Below are positions 7,110 to 14,187 of a DNA stretch of 64,000 nucleotides, piece by piece. The position numbers and the translations under genes are program-made. Within the stretch, counting starts at the first letter, position 1, and each line of letters begins with the position of its first letter. The notes beneath the pieces were generated by a model, which saw only the letters and a program-made list of their open reading frames with translations, searched no databases and was not told the DNA's origin. The stretch comes from a bacterium. GTDB lineage: Bacteria; Bacillota; Clostridia; Lachnospirales; Lachnospiraceae. The DNA is taken from contig JAMPFT010000009.1 in assembly GCA_023664305.1 (NCBI GenBank), positions 23,960 through 87,959 on the forward strand, written 5' to 3'.

Positions 7110-7505
7110 TTAAATAATTCCATAATACGTTCTTTGCATTTCCCGGCTCTGCATTTCCATAGGAATTAAAAGCATTGCTAAAGCGTTCATAAAATCTTCG
7201 TCTTTGCCGTCAAGCTGTTTTAAGTCCGTAACCTCTTTTATATCGGGGTATCTTCTCTTTCGTTCCTTTTCAAACTTCCTTAACTCTGCTTTCGGATATT
7301 GCACAAGCATTTTTAATACCATGATGATAGCCTCGTTTGCTTCTTCCTCTGAATCAAGGTATATTTTACCGTCGTAATTCAGAAAAAGCATATCGGTGTA
7401 CTGTGGGTAGTTTCCCTTTTTCAATTTGCTAAAATCTGTCACGATAATCCTACCGCCTGCAAATACTTCCTCTGCTGTCCCTTTTTTCCTAAATGGATTT
7501 ACCAT
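7110..7505 (-). CDS. Hypothetical mobile-element protein, possible tail-assembly helper
   Basis: 131 residues directly upstream of the tape-measure gene. A mixed N-terminus (TDMLFLNYDGKIYLDSEEEANEAIIMVLKMLVQYPKAELRKFEKERKRRYPDI in overlapping segments) leads to a helical C-terminus. In siphophages the gene before the tape measure encodes the tail-assembly chaperone pair gpG/gpGT, and the size and helical character would fit, but no signature was recognised and no frameshift product is evident. The start overlaps the end of the small membrane protein gene by 7 nt. The function is left open. Confidence 0.6.
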   Translation of the reverse strand: MVNPFRKKGTAEEVFAGGRIIVTDFSKLKKGNYPQYTDMLFLNYDGKIYLDSEEEANEAIIMVLKMLVQYPKAELRKFEKERKRRYPDIKEVTDLKQLDGKDEDFMNALAMLLIPMEMQSREMQRTYYGII

Positions 7506-7672
7506 AATAAAACGCCTCCCACCGCAAAGACCATGTCAAAAATTAAGACCGCCGCCATATAAGAAAAGCCTATCTTTGTTTCTATGTTCTGTCGTCCTCT
7601 GCCCGAATATATCAACGTGCCAAGTAAAAGGACATTCGCCACGCACAACAATGTCAATAATACTGTAATCAT
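7499..7672 (-). CDS. Small two-helix membrane protein
   Basis: 57 residues with two predicted membrane helices: MITVLLTLLCVANVLLLGTL and, after a short polar GRGRQNIETK loop, SYMAAVLIFDMVFAVGGVLLW. The ATG at 7672 overlaps the upstream stop (ATGA), with AGGAGG further upstream. The size and topology resemble small holins or accessory membrane proteins of phages, but nothing identifies it. It lies within the overlapping minus-strand operon ahead of the tape-measure gene. Confidence 0.6.
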   Translation of the reverse strand: MITVLLTLLCVANVLLLGTLIYSGRGRQNIETKIGFSYMAAVLIFDMVFAVGGVLLW

Positions 7673-7863
7673 ACCTCTTTTTCCTCCTTTCCCGGCTCTA
7701 CATTCAACATGAAAAAATGTTCCAACTTTCCACCACTGCCACGACAACGGACTTTAAAATTTCTGATTGTTTCTTTCCCAGTCAATATTCCGTTGATTTT
7801 ATGGCAATAAGGGCAAAGAATTTTTTTATCCTCTGTAACAATCGCCATTCTTACCTCTGCCAT
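7669..7863 (-). CDS. Small zinc-ribbon-like (Com-like) protein
   Basis: 64 residues from the ATG at 7863 (MAEVRM). AAGGGG lies about 8 nt before it, and a GTG six codons upstream is the alternative. It contains CPYC near residue 20, a basic linker and a single later Cys (RCRGSGG). This is the layout of short Com-like zinc-finger proteins of phages, although the second metal-binding pair is incomplete. It may bind nucleic acid; the function is inferred. The stop overlaps the next start. Confidence 0.55.
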   Translation of the reverse strand: MAEVRMAIVTEDKKILCPYCHKINGILTGKETIRNFKVRCRGSGGKLEHFFMLNVEPGKEEKEV

Positions 7864-7997
7864 ACCGCCACCCCTTCCCACATCGTTTTTCGCCGCCTAT
7901 ACCGTTCAAAAGACGGATCCGGTTGGAGAATCTCGCTTGTTTTCTTCTGACACTCTTTGCGATCGGTAACCTTCATTGCTTCCTTCATCTGTTCCAC
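7851..7997 (-). CDS. Possible small basic protein
   Basis: A 45-48 residue frame (GTG at 7997 or ATG at 7988) with GGAAAGGGAA upstream, overlapping the start of the next gene by 13 nt as is typical of this operon. The product is charged and helical (KEAMKVTDRKECQKKTSE) with a basic RYRRRKT segment. It fills an otherwise empty gap between 7864 and 8068. No family was recognised, and it could be non-coding. Confidence 0.35.
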   Translation of the reverse strand: MEQMKEAMKVTDRKECQKKTSEILQPDPSFERYRRRKTMWEGVAVWQR

Positions 7998-8068
7998 TTC
8001 CCTTTCCTGCTCTTTCTCAAATAACGACGATCCACATGTACCCCGCGCGCTCCATTTTCCCAGCCCGT

Positions 8069-8350
8069 TTAAGAAATATCTTCTCCGCTGGTCGGCGCAA
8101 ACTCTGGTGGCGTGTCGCCTAAAAACTGTGTTACATAACTTGATACGCCAGTCTTATTGAATATTACATCAATATAGTCTCCAGATTTGTACGCTCCCGG
8201 ATTTCTTACGGATATTAGATCAATTACCTTTTCCCGATCTACTGGATTCCGTATAGTTAAGCGGTTTCCATTAATTTTCAGTATTCTAAATGCTTTGATT
8301 CCACATTCTCGCCTTAAAGCCGCCTTTTTCCTCTGATACTCGTATGTCAT
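8069..8350 (-). CDS. Hypothetical mobile-element protein
   Basis: 93 residues preceded by a strong AGGAGG site 7 nt before the ATG at 8350. A basic helical N-terminus (YQRKKAALRRECG) is followed by a beta-rich middle that could be a small OB or SH3-like barrel (FRILKINGNRLTIRNP, then GDYIDVIFN). No known family was recognised. Nucleic-acid binding is possible but not shown. Confidence 0.6.
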   Translation of the reverse strand: MTYEYQRKKAALRRECGIKAFRILKINGNRLTIRNPVDREKVIDLISVRNPGAYKSGDYIDVIFNKTGVSSYVTQFLGDTPPEFAPTSGEDIS

Positions 8351-8361
8351 ATTATCGCCTC

Positions 8362-8520
8362 CTATACTCTCATACCTCTTTGCTGTCCGTGTCTGTACTG
8401 GTTTAGAATTTGTTCGCTTTTCTCCCTTGCGGCATTCTGTCTCTCCACTAAAAGCCTCGCTTGCCTTACTGCCGAACTTTCGCTGTTGTTAACTGGTTTT
8501 CCATTCCGCTTTGCATACAT
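8362..8520 (-). CDS. Small hypothetical protein
   Basis: A 52-residue frame from the ATG at 8520, one base after the stop of the 340-residue gene upstream, so coupling is likely. The product is basic and helical (SSAVRQARLLVERQNAAREKSEQI). Its stop lies inside the ribosome-binding site of the next gene, matching the spacing of the operon. No family was recognised. Confidence 0.5.
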   Translation of the reverse strand: MYAKRNGKPVNNSESSAVRQARLLVERQNAAREKSEQILNQYRHGQQRGMRV

Positions 8521-8521
8521 C

Positions 8522-9544
8522 TTATTCATTTTCCGATATCTCCCCTAATGCCGCTTTTACTGCCGCCCCATAACGACTATCAAGCCTTAACAGCTCTGCT
8601 AAATATTTATCGGCTTTTGCAAGTGATACGGCTTCCGCTTGTGCCAATGACGGATATCTGGGATCGATTAGCTTGTCAATCAATGCTTTATCGTCCTTCG
8701 TCAATGCTTCTTTCCTTTTTGGCTTAGGCATGGTAGCCGCTAAAGCGTCCATTATGTCGGAAAACTCAGTGTAGGCTCTGTAGTTTTCGTCAAAAAATCT
8801 TTCGGCACTTGCCATTTTACTTATCTGCACGGCGTTCATAGTGAGCTTGGGCGGCTCTAATCCATATTGTTCTTTAAGCTTTGCATTTACTCCCTCGGTA
8901 TACCTATCTTCCGGGAATACAACATCTTTCAGCGCATGATCGCTGCCGCAGTATGCTTCAAATGCTATATCAACGGCGTTTTTAACGCTCTGCAAGCTAT
9001 TATAAGCCGCTTCAATGTCTGGCAGATTCACATAAGAGTATGGCGTTTTATGTTCAATCTCTACACCCTTTGCATCTCCATTGTCTATAACCGTATGCTG
9101 TTCCACCTTTGACCTTGATGTCCCTAACTCATTCAGCAATCGCAATCCCCAATAGCCGCCACTTGCGCATTGCAACACTTCAAATTCCTTGTTTTTCAAC
9201 GTCACTCCTAGAGCCTTAATTGCGGATACCGTGGCGGCAAAACCGCTATCAACTGGAACCTGAAAATATTTGTCTAATTCGTTTTTTGCCTCATCAAGAT
9301 AGTTTTCCGCAGTCTTTTGATGTATTTCCCTCGCAAGAGCAATAATCTTTCCATAGTCTATTTTGGGCTGCCAGTTTTTGCGGCTTTCCTCAATGTAGCT
9401 TTCGGTATATTTACCTTGCATTTCTGATAGCTCCTTTTCGCGCTTCGCTTTTTCTGCCAGATAAGAAGTCGCTAACTCGTCAATCTCTCTCTTGTATGCT
9501 GTTAGTTCTTCCATGATTTTTTTCATAATTCTTTGATGATTCAT
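8522..9544 (-). CDS. Uncharacterised 340-residue mobile-element protein
   Basis: Residues 1-90 form a charged coiled coil (AKREKELSEMQGKY, QKTAENYLDEAKNELDKYF). The rest is a mixed domain with GGYWGLRLLNELG near residue 130 and a C-terminal helical region rich in Lys, Ala and Leu. It is the largest unknown protein of the element and lies in the position where a scaffold, capsid or head-morphogenesis gene would sit in a phage, but no capsid or scaffold signature is evident. AAGGACTT precedes the ATG. It may be a redirecting or accessory morphogenesis factor. The assignment is open. Confidence 0.65.
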   Translation of the reverse strand: MNHQRIMKKIMEELTAYKREIDELATSYLAEKAKREKELSEMQGKYTESYIEESRKNWQPKIDYGKIIALAREIHQKTAENYLDEAKNELDKYFQVPVDSGFAATVSAIKALGVTLKNKEFEVLQCASGGYWGLRLLNELGTSRSKVEQHTVIDNGDAKGVEIEHKTPYSYVNLPDIEAAYNSLQSVKNAVDIAFEAYCGSDHALKDVVFPEDRYTEGVNAKLKEQYGLEPPKLTMNAVQISKMASAERFFDENYRAYTEFSDIMDALAATMPKPKRKEALTKDDKALIDKLIDPRYPSLAQAEAVSLAKADKYLAELLRLDSRYGAAVKAALGEISENE

Positions 9545-9630
9545 AAGTCCTTACCTCTTGCTTTCTGCCTTTTAGGCTTTTTATTATTATTTTGTTATTT
9601 TGAAAACGGCTTTTTCTTTGCGAAAAATTT

Positions 9631-9801
9631 TCAAAACAGGGTATGTACTATATTATTTATCATGTCCTGTCTTATAAGTTCTCTTATGTACTCTGAAATG
9701 CTTGTACCCTCTTTTTCTGACTGTTTATCTACATGGTGTTTCATATCTTCGTTTAGCCTAAGTTTTATCTTTTCATTCTTTGGGTCTGATGTTGTTCTCA
9801 T
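9631..9801 (-). CDS. Ribbon-helix-helix (Arc/CopG-type) DNA-binding protein
   Basis: 56 residues from the ATG at 9801. After a short polar N-terminus the strand KIKLRLNEDM and two helices (KHHVDKQSEKEGTSISEYIRELIRQDM in overlapping parts) give the ribbon-helix-helix pattern, with the typical G-x-S/T-x-S-E-Y-I-R-E turn between helices. Such proteins bind DNA as dimers and often repress their own operon or act as plasmid copy or partition regulators. It lies between the 340-residue gene and the TerS region. Confidence 0.7.
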   Translation of the reverse strand: MRTTSDPKNEKIKLRLNEDMKHHVDKQSEKEGTSISEYIRELIRQDMINNIVHTLF

Positions 9802-9818
9802 GTATCATCTCTCTTTCT

Positions 9819-9980
9819 TTATTGTGGGACGGAATAAATCTTGCGGAAATGGTTTTGTGACTTAGAGTGGGGTTTTGAGCGTTTTATATAACCCCCCCGC
9901 CCCGCGCTCATCTGGTTGTCGCGGAATTTATCCGAATCAATCATTAATTCCATGCCGTCAAGATATTCAACTTGACGCAT
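9819..9980 (-). CDS. Doubtful small ORF in frame behind tandem stops
   Basis: A 53-codon frame from the ATG at 9980, ending 18 nt before the ribbon-helix-helix start. It is the in-frame continuation of the 10059-10409 gene after two consecutive stops (TGA TAG at 10059-10056). The ribosome-binding sequence (AAAGGA) is 13 nt away, so the start is weak. It could be a separate small protein or the disabled C-terminus of a formerly longer protein. A run of cytosines at 9893-9899 may reflect slippage. Confidence 0.3.
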   Translation of the reverse strand: MRQVEYLDGMELMIDSDKFRDNQMSAGRGGYIKRSKPHSKSQNHFRKIYSVPQ

Positions 9981-10058
9981 ATTAGCCAACAAATCCTTTA
10001 AATACGGTATTTCTTCCCCTGCATCAGTTACGTTGTTGCAATTACTGTTGTAATACTA

Positions 10059-10409
10059 TCAATGCAAACCGTTCGGGAAATAATAGATAGCCGACCGCTG
10101 AGGCTCTACAGGCTTGAAATAATCGTCCGGGTTTTCTCCTGCCTCTATCAATTCCTGCCGACATTGTTCTATTCTCTGTAAAAGTTCCTCCCGGCTCTCA
10201 CCAGTTATTGCCATTACATCATCTAAAGAAAAATATTCATGCTCATTAAATGCAGACGCAAGGCTCATTCTCAAACCACTGTAAACTGCTTCTAATGACA
10301 AATCATAATTATGTATACCATCATCTATACTGCGTTCTAGCTCTGCCCTTGTAATACCATATTTCCCATAATTCGCAAGCAGATTGCTTATAACTGTTTC
10401 TTTGCTCAT
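10059..10409 (-). CDS. Hypothetical protein following TerS-like gene
   Basis: About 116 residues. The start at 10409 (MSKETV) is chosen because GAGGT lies 9 nt upstream, overlapping the TerS-like stop. An earlier in-frame ATG at 10505 would overlap that gene by 92 nt. The sequence is helical and acidic with a winged-helix-like middle (FSLDDVMAITGESREELLQRIEQCRQ). No family was recognised. Its position directly after a small terminase candidate suggests a packaging or regulatory accessory. Confidence 0.55.
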   Translation of the reverse strand: MSKETVISNLLANYGKYGITRAELERSIDDGIHNYDLSLEAVYSGLRMSLASAFNEHEYFSLDDVMAITGESREELLQRIEQCRQELIEAGENPDDYFKPVEPQRSAIYYFPNGLH

Positions 10410-10413
10410 AAAT

Positions 10414-10980
10414 TCATACCTCATTCTTTCCTGAATGCTTTTCCTTGCTTCTATTGTCCTCCGCCAATCTTGGTAAATCGGATGCAGACAGTGCGTTTTC
10501 TTCATCCGGTGCTTCCAGGCGCGGAAGTTGATCGCCCGTCAATACTTTTTGTACTGTGCTTACGGGCTCTACTGTTACAGCGTCCGAATACCCCGCCCAG
10601 TTTTTTAAGTAGAATATGGAATTTGCTGGATTTATCTTTCCCGTCATGCTTAGCTGCTCCAAAAATCCAAGAATAAATTGTTTAGCAGTATTGCATATAT
10701 CAGCCCATTCCTGGCTTTTTCCCGCCCCTCCATTGCACCATACCCATAAACTCTGACGTGATATACCTCCCAAGGCAAGGCAGAGCGTTTCAATACCCGG
10801 CCGAAATCCCTTCGCGGCGCAAAAATCAAAGTATTGATTTATCCGCTCTTTGAGCTCCGCTTCTGTTTTCGGTTTCCCCATGCTCGATAATTCCTTTAAA
10901 TTATCCACGGTAGCCTTGCATACTTCCGGCGGTAAATTATTTAACTGATTACTGGGGAAATTGCTGTTTCTGTTCGCCAT
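10414..10980 (-). CDS. Terminase small-subunit-like protein
   Basis: 188 residues. About 35-140 reads like the DNA-binding domain of Firmicutes phage small terminases: YFDFCAAKGFRPGIETLCLALGG, then ISRQSLWVWCNGG (helix-turn-helix), CNTAKQFILGFLEQLSMTGKINPANSIFYLKNWAGYSD. The C-terminus is flexible and charged. GGAGGT lies 6 nt before the ATG at 10980. Small terminases select the DNA to be packaged by the large subunit. A solitary TerS without TerL is a hallmark of phage satellites that redirect helper packaging. No TerL is visible in the window. Confidence 0.7.
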   Translation of the reverse strand: MANRNSNFPSNQLNNLPPEVCKATVDNLKELSSMGKPKTEAELKERINQYFDFCAAKGFRPGIETLCLALGGISRQSLWVWCNGGAGKSQEWADICNTAKQFILGFLEQLSMTGKINPANSIFYLKNWAGYSDAVTVEPVSTVQKVLTGDQLPRLEAPDEENALSASDLPRLAEDNRSKEKHSGKNEV

Positions 10981-11027
10981 AATCTAACCTCCATTTCTTT
11001 TTTTCTTTAAATGTCAACACATGTAGC

Positions 11028-11255
11028 TTAATTATTCGCCTGTGATTCCCCCTTTTTCCTTTCCAATTCAGACAACGCCGCAAGAAGCAAATCCCGACAC
11101 AATCTACAATTTCCATATTCCTTTGCGATTGCGTCGGATTCAGCAACGACATTCTGCCAGTAACTGTCCGTGTCCTGTACGTCTGAATATTTCTTAAAGA
11201 ATTTCCATGCTTTTGCAAACATCTCGTAATCGTGTTTTAACTCCTGCTCCGTCAT
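11028..11255 (-). CDS. Hypothetical mobile-element protein
   Basis: 75 residues from the ATG at 11255 (MTEQEL), which has GGAGGT 6 nt upstream and overlaps the previous stop (ATGA). Helical, with a Trp/Phe/Tyr-rich first half (YEMFAKAWKFFKKYSD) and a CxxC (CRLC) in the second. No family was recognised. It is part of the short operon between the candidate origin and the TerS-like gene. Confidence 0.6.
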   Translation of the reverse strand: MTEQELKHDYEMFAKAWKFFKKYSDVQDTDSYWQNVVAESDAIAKEYGNCRLCRDLLLAALSELERKKGESQANN

Positions 11256-11446
11256 ACTGCAACCTCCCAACACTTTCGCTTCAACAACTGATAAATTTCC
11301 GATAGGGCGTCTCTGCTCTCTGGTTTCCTCCTCACTTGGCTTGTAAAATACTCTTGCATATCAGACAGAACATTATTTCTTTCCTCTACCGTTCTGATCT
11401 TCGCTATCCTCTCCCGGAATTTATCATAAAATTCTACCGAATCCAT
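11252..11446 (-). CDS. Hypothetical mobile-element protein
   Basis: 64 residues from the ATG at 11446, chosen because GGAGG lies 8 nt before it. ATGs 7 codons and 19 codons upstream are less well placed. Charged and helical (YDKFRERIAKIRTVEERNNVLSDM). It is the first gene after the iteron region. An 8-bp inverted repeat (CCAGATAA/TTATCTGG, 11473-11498) just upstream is a possible operator. No family was recognised. Confidence 0.55.
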   Translation of the reverse strand: MDSVEFYDKFRERIAKIRTVEERNNVLSDMQEYFTSQVRRKPESRDALSEIYQLLKRKCWEVAV

Positions 11447-11529
11447 GCTATCGCTCCTCCTTTCCATGATCGCCAGATAAAGAGACTTGCTTATCTGGCT
11501 CAATATAACAACTTCCCGAGTACAACCAC

Positions 11530-11804
11530 GTCAACCAAGTCTACCGCTTTTGTAAACATTCTTTCTTTATACTTATTTATCCCCTTATTTACTTCTTATA
11601 TATTTCTCTTACTTTTATAGTTGACATAGTAGACATAGTAAGAATATATAGAAAATATCATAGTTTGTGGTGTCAACCATGCGTCAACCACACGCCAACC
11701 AAGTCTATCAACTTTACCGCTTTTTAATTAATCAAACGGTAGCTCCATCTGACTTTCGGCGTCCAAGCTTATAAAACCATCTTGGGTAATTGGTTCTGGT
11801 TGAC
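11530..11804. repeat. Iterons: candidate replication origin of the element
   Basis: The octamer GTCAACCA occurs at 11530, 11672 and 11683, with a one-base variant (GCCAACCA) at 11694 and an inverted perfect copy at 11797-11804. The three clustered copies are exactly 11 bp apart, one helical turn. Partial inverted copies lie at 11619 and 11821. Between them is a 9-bp tandem repeat (GACATAGTA, 11623-11640) and an AT-rich stretch (11641-11660) suitable for unwinding. The region follows the 3' end of the primase-helicase genes, as do origins of pathogenicity-island satellites. The 257-bp gap holds no gene. Confidence 0.65.
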
Positions 11805-13068
11805 ATTTTTGTGATGAATTAGTTGACATTTTTTGAAATCCCTTCTGCATCCCAAACTCACCAAAGCGGGCAGCGCTCTTTATCCTTTCCCATCCCGGTA
11901 AAGAGAGGATGATATTATTAATCTCTCCCGCCTGCCATTTTTGCGGTCTGCCTTGTTCTCCTAGCGCTTTTTGCCATATCTCTATAGCACAAGCCCGCTG
12001 TTTGTCCGCAAGATAGTCTGTGATAATACCAACTTTACCGTCATCTGCTGTGCTGTCCTCTTGTAATCGTCGCGCCTCTTCCCGGCATGAATCCGGCAGT
12101 ACTAACACAGGCTTTTCTGTTTTCCAGATATGGACTGCCTCTGCCCAAGCCGCTTTTATATCCTCTACGGCTTCTGGGGCAAAAAGACTTTTTTGGGGTT
12201 TATTTATCCCTGTCTGTACAATTAAAAATCTCCTATTCCCTGTTTCATCTTGTAAAAAATCACTCTTATTAGTTGTCCCGCAAAACACACATTGCCTTAG
12301 AAACACGTCTGTCCTGCGTTCGTAAGGAAGCCTTAGCTTGTCCTGTGTTGCTGTCAAAAAGCGCTTAACAGAATCCGCGCCGCCCGCCGTTCTAGCAAGT
12401 GATTTCAGCTCCGCAAGTTCAATTATCCATGAACCCATGATAGACTGCGCCGCCCTGTCAGTATCAAGAGAATCAAGGCTATCGTTAAACCATTCGTCCC
12501 TCAAAGCCAGCTTCCGCAAAAAAGTACTTTTACCCAAACCTTGCGGCCCCACAAGCGTTAGCGTGTAATCAAACTTACAACCGGGCATGTATACTCGCTC
12601 AATCGCCCCAAGCATAATTAACCGCATGACTTGATAAGAGTACTCTGTATCTTCCACGCCCAAATAATCAGGCAAAAGTCTTCTTATGCGTTCCACGCCG
12701 TCCCACTTGAAAGCATCCAGCGTTTCGCGGACTGGGTGGAATTTATTTCTCATGCTGACATTTTTTACTGCGTCAAAATAGTCGTTCCTGCTTTTCATCC
12801 CATAATCAGATTGTAAGCTTGAAAATAATGCAGAATCGTCATAACTACTCCACGCCCTACTACCGTTCAGTTCCCACATAGTATTTCCGGCAAGGTATGT
12901 TTGTTGTGAAAATTCATCAAACTTTATCTTTCCTGCAAATCTTTCATCGTTTTCTAGTATAGTCTCAAAATTCCGTACTGTTTGAAGAATTTTTCTACTT
13001 TTCTCTTTGCCGTCTCTGTCATAATCAACGTTGTAGGCCAATAATTTCAAAACATCTTCTTTTACCAT
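11728..13068 (-). CDS. VirE/D5-type replicative helicase (primase-associated ATPase)
   Basis: 446 residues of the virulence-associated-E ATPase family. The N-terminal region (to about 150) includes the typical FHPVRETLDAFKWDGVERI. Walker A is GPQGLGKS at about 174-181, Walker B WIIELAEL at about 214-221. A sensor/arginine-finger region FCGTTNKSDFLQDETGNRRF lies near 262-282. It is expected to unwind element DNA during replication. AGGAGGTG lies 8 nt before the ATG and the gene overlaps the primase-like gene by 7 nt. The C-terminal tail encodes two of the repeats related to the iterons. Confidence 0.9.
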   Translation of the reverse strand: MVKEDVLKLLAYNVDYDRDGKEKSRKILQTVRNFETILENDERFAGKIKFDEFSQQTYLAGNTMWELNGSRAWSSYDDSALFSSLQSDYGMKSRNDYFDAVKNVSMRNKFHPVRETLDAFKWDGVERIRRLLPDYLGVEDTEYSYQVMRLIMLGAIERVYMPGCKFDYTLTLVGPQGLGKSTFLRKLALRDEWFNDSLDSLDTDRAAQSIMGSWIIELAELKSLARTAGGADSVKRFLTATQDKLRLPYERRTDVFLRQCVFCGTTNKSDFLQDETGNRRFLIVQTGINKPQKSLFAPEAVEDIKAAWAEAVHIWKTEKPVLVLPDSCREEARRLQEDSTADDGKVGIITDYLADKQRACAIEIWQKALGEQGRPQKWQAGEINNIILSLPGWERIKSAARFGEFGMQKGFQKMSTNSSQKCQPEPITQDGFISLDAESQMELPFD

Positions 13069-13811
13069 TCAATGCTACACCTCCTCTCTATCCCGGGCCG
13101 TTTTGTTAATTCAAAGTTCCGTTGTGCCGTGATCTCTTCCATTTCTTCGGCTGTCGGCATAAATGCCCCTTGTTCCTGCAACACTCCCAGAACATCTAAA
13201 AGCCATTGGTAACGGTCGCTTGATAAATTATCAGCATAAGGCTTTAACCGTGGATATGTCTTGGAGTCCACCGAACATAGAATATCAAGTTTATACTCTG
13301 TCTTTTGCAGTTCGTTTGCGCAATACGTCCACATTTCGTCAAACGGCTCATATAGCCTCTTTTCTATGGCTATCCTATAAATATCAGCCCAACACTTTAA
13401 GCGGTCTATTTCGCCCAATAACGCCCGATAAAAAACCTGCTGCCGTTCTCTTTTCTTGCGCTCGTTCTCCTGCTGTTGTCTAATGCGCCTTTGCGCCTCC
13501 CGCTTGTCCTGCTCCCTTGCGTTTGCCAATCCATAAAAGGCTTGCAGTTCCTTTAATGCTTCCCATTGGTTTATATCCTTGATGTAAGCCACAAAACCTA
13601 TAACATCGCCGCTTCTGCCGCCGTTGGCAAAATCGCAAAATCGTCCACTGTTCGGATAAAGCGCAAGACTCGCCGTTCGATCTTCTGTTTTGGGACTTCT
13701 CACAAAGAATGCTGAACCTTTTCTTTTTGGCTCGGTGTAAAAGTCGGTGGAAATCTTTAATATCCCTATCTGGCGCAGTTCTTCTTTTGCAAGTGTAAAA
13801 TCTTGTTTCAC
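13062..13811 (-). CDS. Primase-like protein with CHC2 fold lacking zinc ligands
   Basis: 249 residues. Residues about 25-95 follow the CHC2 primase zinc-finger pattern in order (FVRSPKTEDRTASL, then GRFCDFANGGRSGDVIGFVAYI and WEALKEL), but the usual Cys/His ligands are replaced except one Cys. This Zn-less form is common in phage and island primases of Firmicutes. A basic coiled coil (about 100-130) and a helical C-terminus follow. No Toprim catalytic motif is visible, so it may be a primer-recognition or loading partner for the adjacent helicase rather than a full primase. The GTG start at 13811 has a weak site upstream. Confidence 0.7.
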   Translation of the reverse strand: MKQDFTLAKEELRQIGILKISTDFYTEPKRKGSAFFVRSPKTEDRTASLALYPNSGRFCDFANGGRSGDVIGFVAYIKDINQWEALKELQAFYGLANAREQDKREAQRRIRQQQENERKKRERQQVFYRALLGEIDRLKCWADIYRIAIEKRLYEPFDEMWTYCANELQKTEYKLDILCSVDSKTYPRLKPYADNLSSDRYQWLLDVLGVLQEQGAFMPTAEEMEEITAQRNFELTKRPGIERRCSIEW

Positions 13812-13823
13812 GCTCTCGCCGCC

Positions 13824-14021
13824 TTACAAAGAAATTACATCTACATATCTTTGGATTTTGGGCAAATTCCAAAGAACGCTTTTCCCTACTTGTATTCGTG
13901 CTTCTGCATCTGTTCCTATCTTTACCGCTGTTACTCTGCCGCAATGCAAAAGCTCCATCAGTGCTTTTGTGTCTACCGCTATTGTTCTGTCCGTTACTTC
14001 GCTCTGCTTTTTAGCGTACAT
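13824..14021 (-). CDS. Excisionase-like small winged-helix protein
   Basis: 65 residues: a short helix with LMELLHCGRVTAVKIG, a turn and RIQVGKSVLWNLPKIQRYVDVIS. This is the signature of small Xis/MerR-like DNA-binding proteins (DUF6462-like) of Lachnospiraceae mobile elements. AGGAGGT lies 5-6 nt before the ATG. It is the first gene of the leftward replication operon and is divergent from the plus-strand regulator. A role in excision or as an operon activator is inferred; no integrase is visible to pair with it. Confidence 0.65.
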   Translation of the reverse strand: MYAKKQSEVTDRTIAVDTKALMELLHCGRVTAVKIGTDAEARIQVGKSVLWNLPKIQRYVDVISL

Positions 14022-14187
14022 ATTTACCTCCTGTCTTTATTTATTATTACAAGCGAACGTTCGTCTTGCTTCGATAAGAAAATCATATCACAAAATTCTT
14101 GTAATTAAACTCCCTCTATGTTACAATTAATTATAATTTATTCATCATTTTTATTGTAATATATTACTTTTTAAAAGGTGGGATATC
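14022..14187. promoter_or_regulatory. Divergent promoter/operator region
   Basis: This gap between divergent genes holds a perfect 10-bp palindrome CGAACGTTCG (about 14053-14062) and three AT-rich repeats containing TTGTAA or its complement (near 14099, 14123 and 14152), two of which form a 7-bp inverted repeat (TTACAAT/ATTGTAA). They are candidate operators for the regulator at 14188. The palindrome lacks the 4-bp spacer of a LexA box. AAGGTGG lies 6 nt before the plus-strand ATG. Confidence 0.5.

Noticed and set aside
13480-13944. 154-codon minus-strand frame overlapping the primase-like gene
   Set aside because: It is Arg/Ser/Lys-rich with no domain and lies in another frame of a better-supported gene that fits the CHC2 pattern.
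14053-14062. CGAACGTTCG as a LexA/SOS box
   Set aside because: Gram-positive LexA boxes need a 4-bp spacer between CGAAC and GTTCG. Here the half-sites are directly joined.
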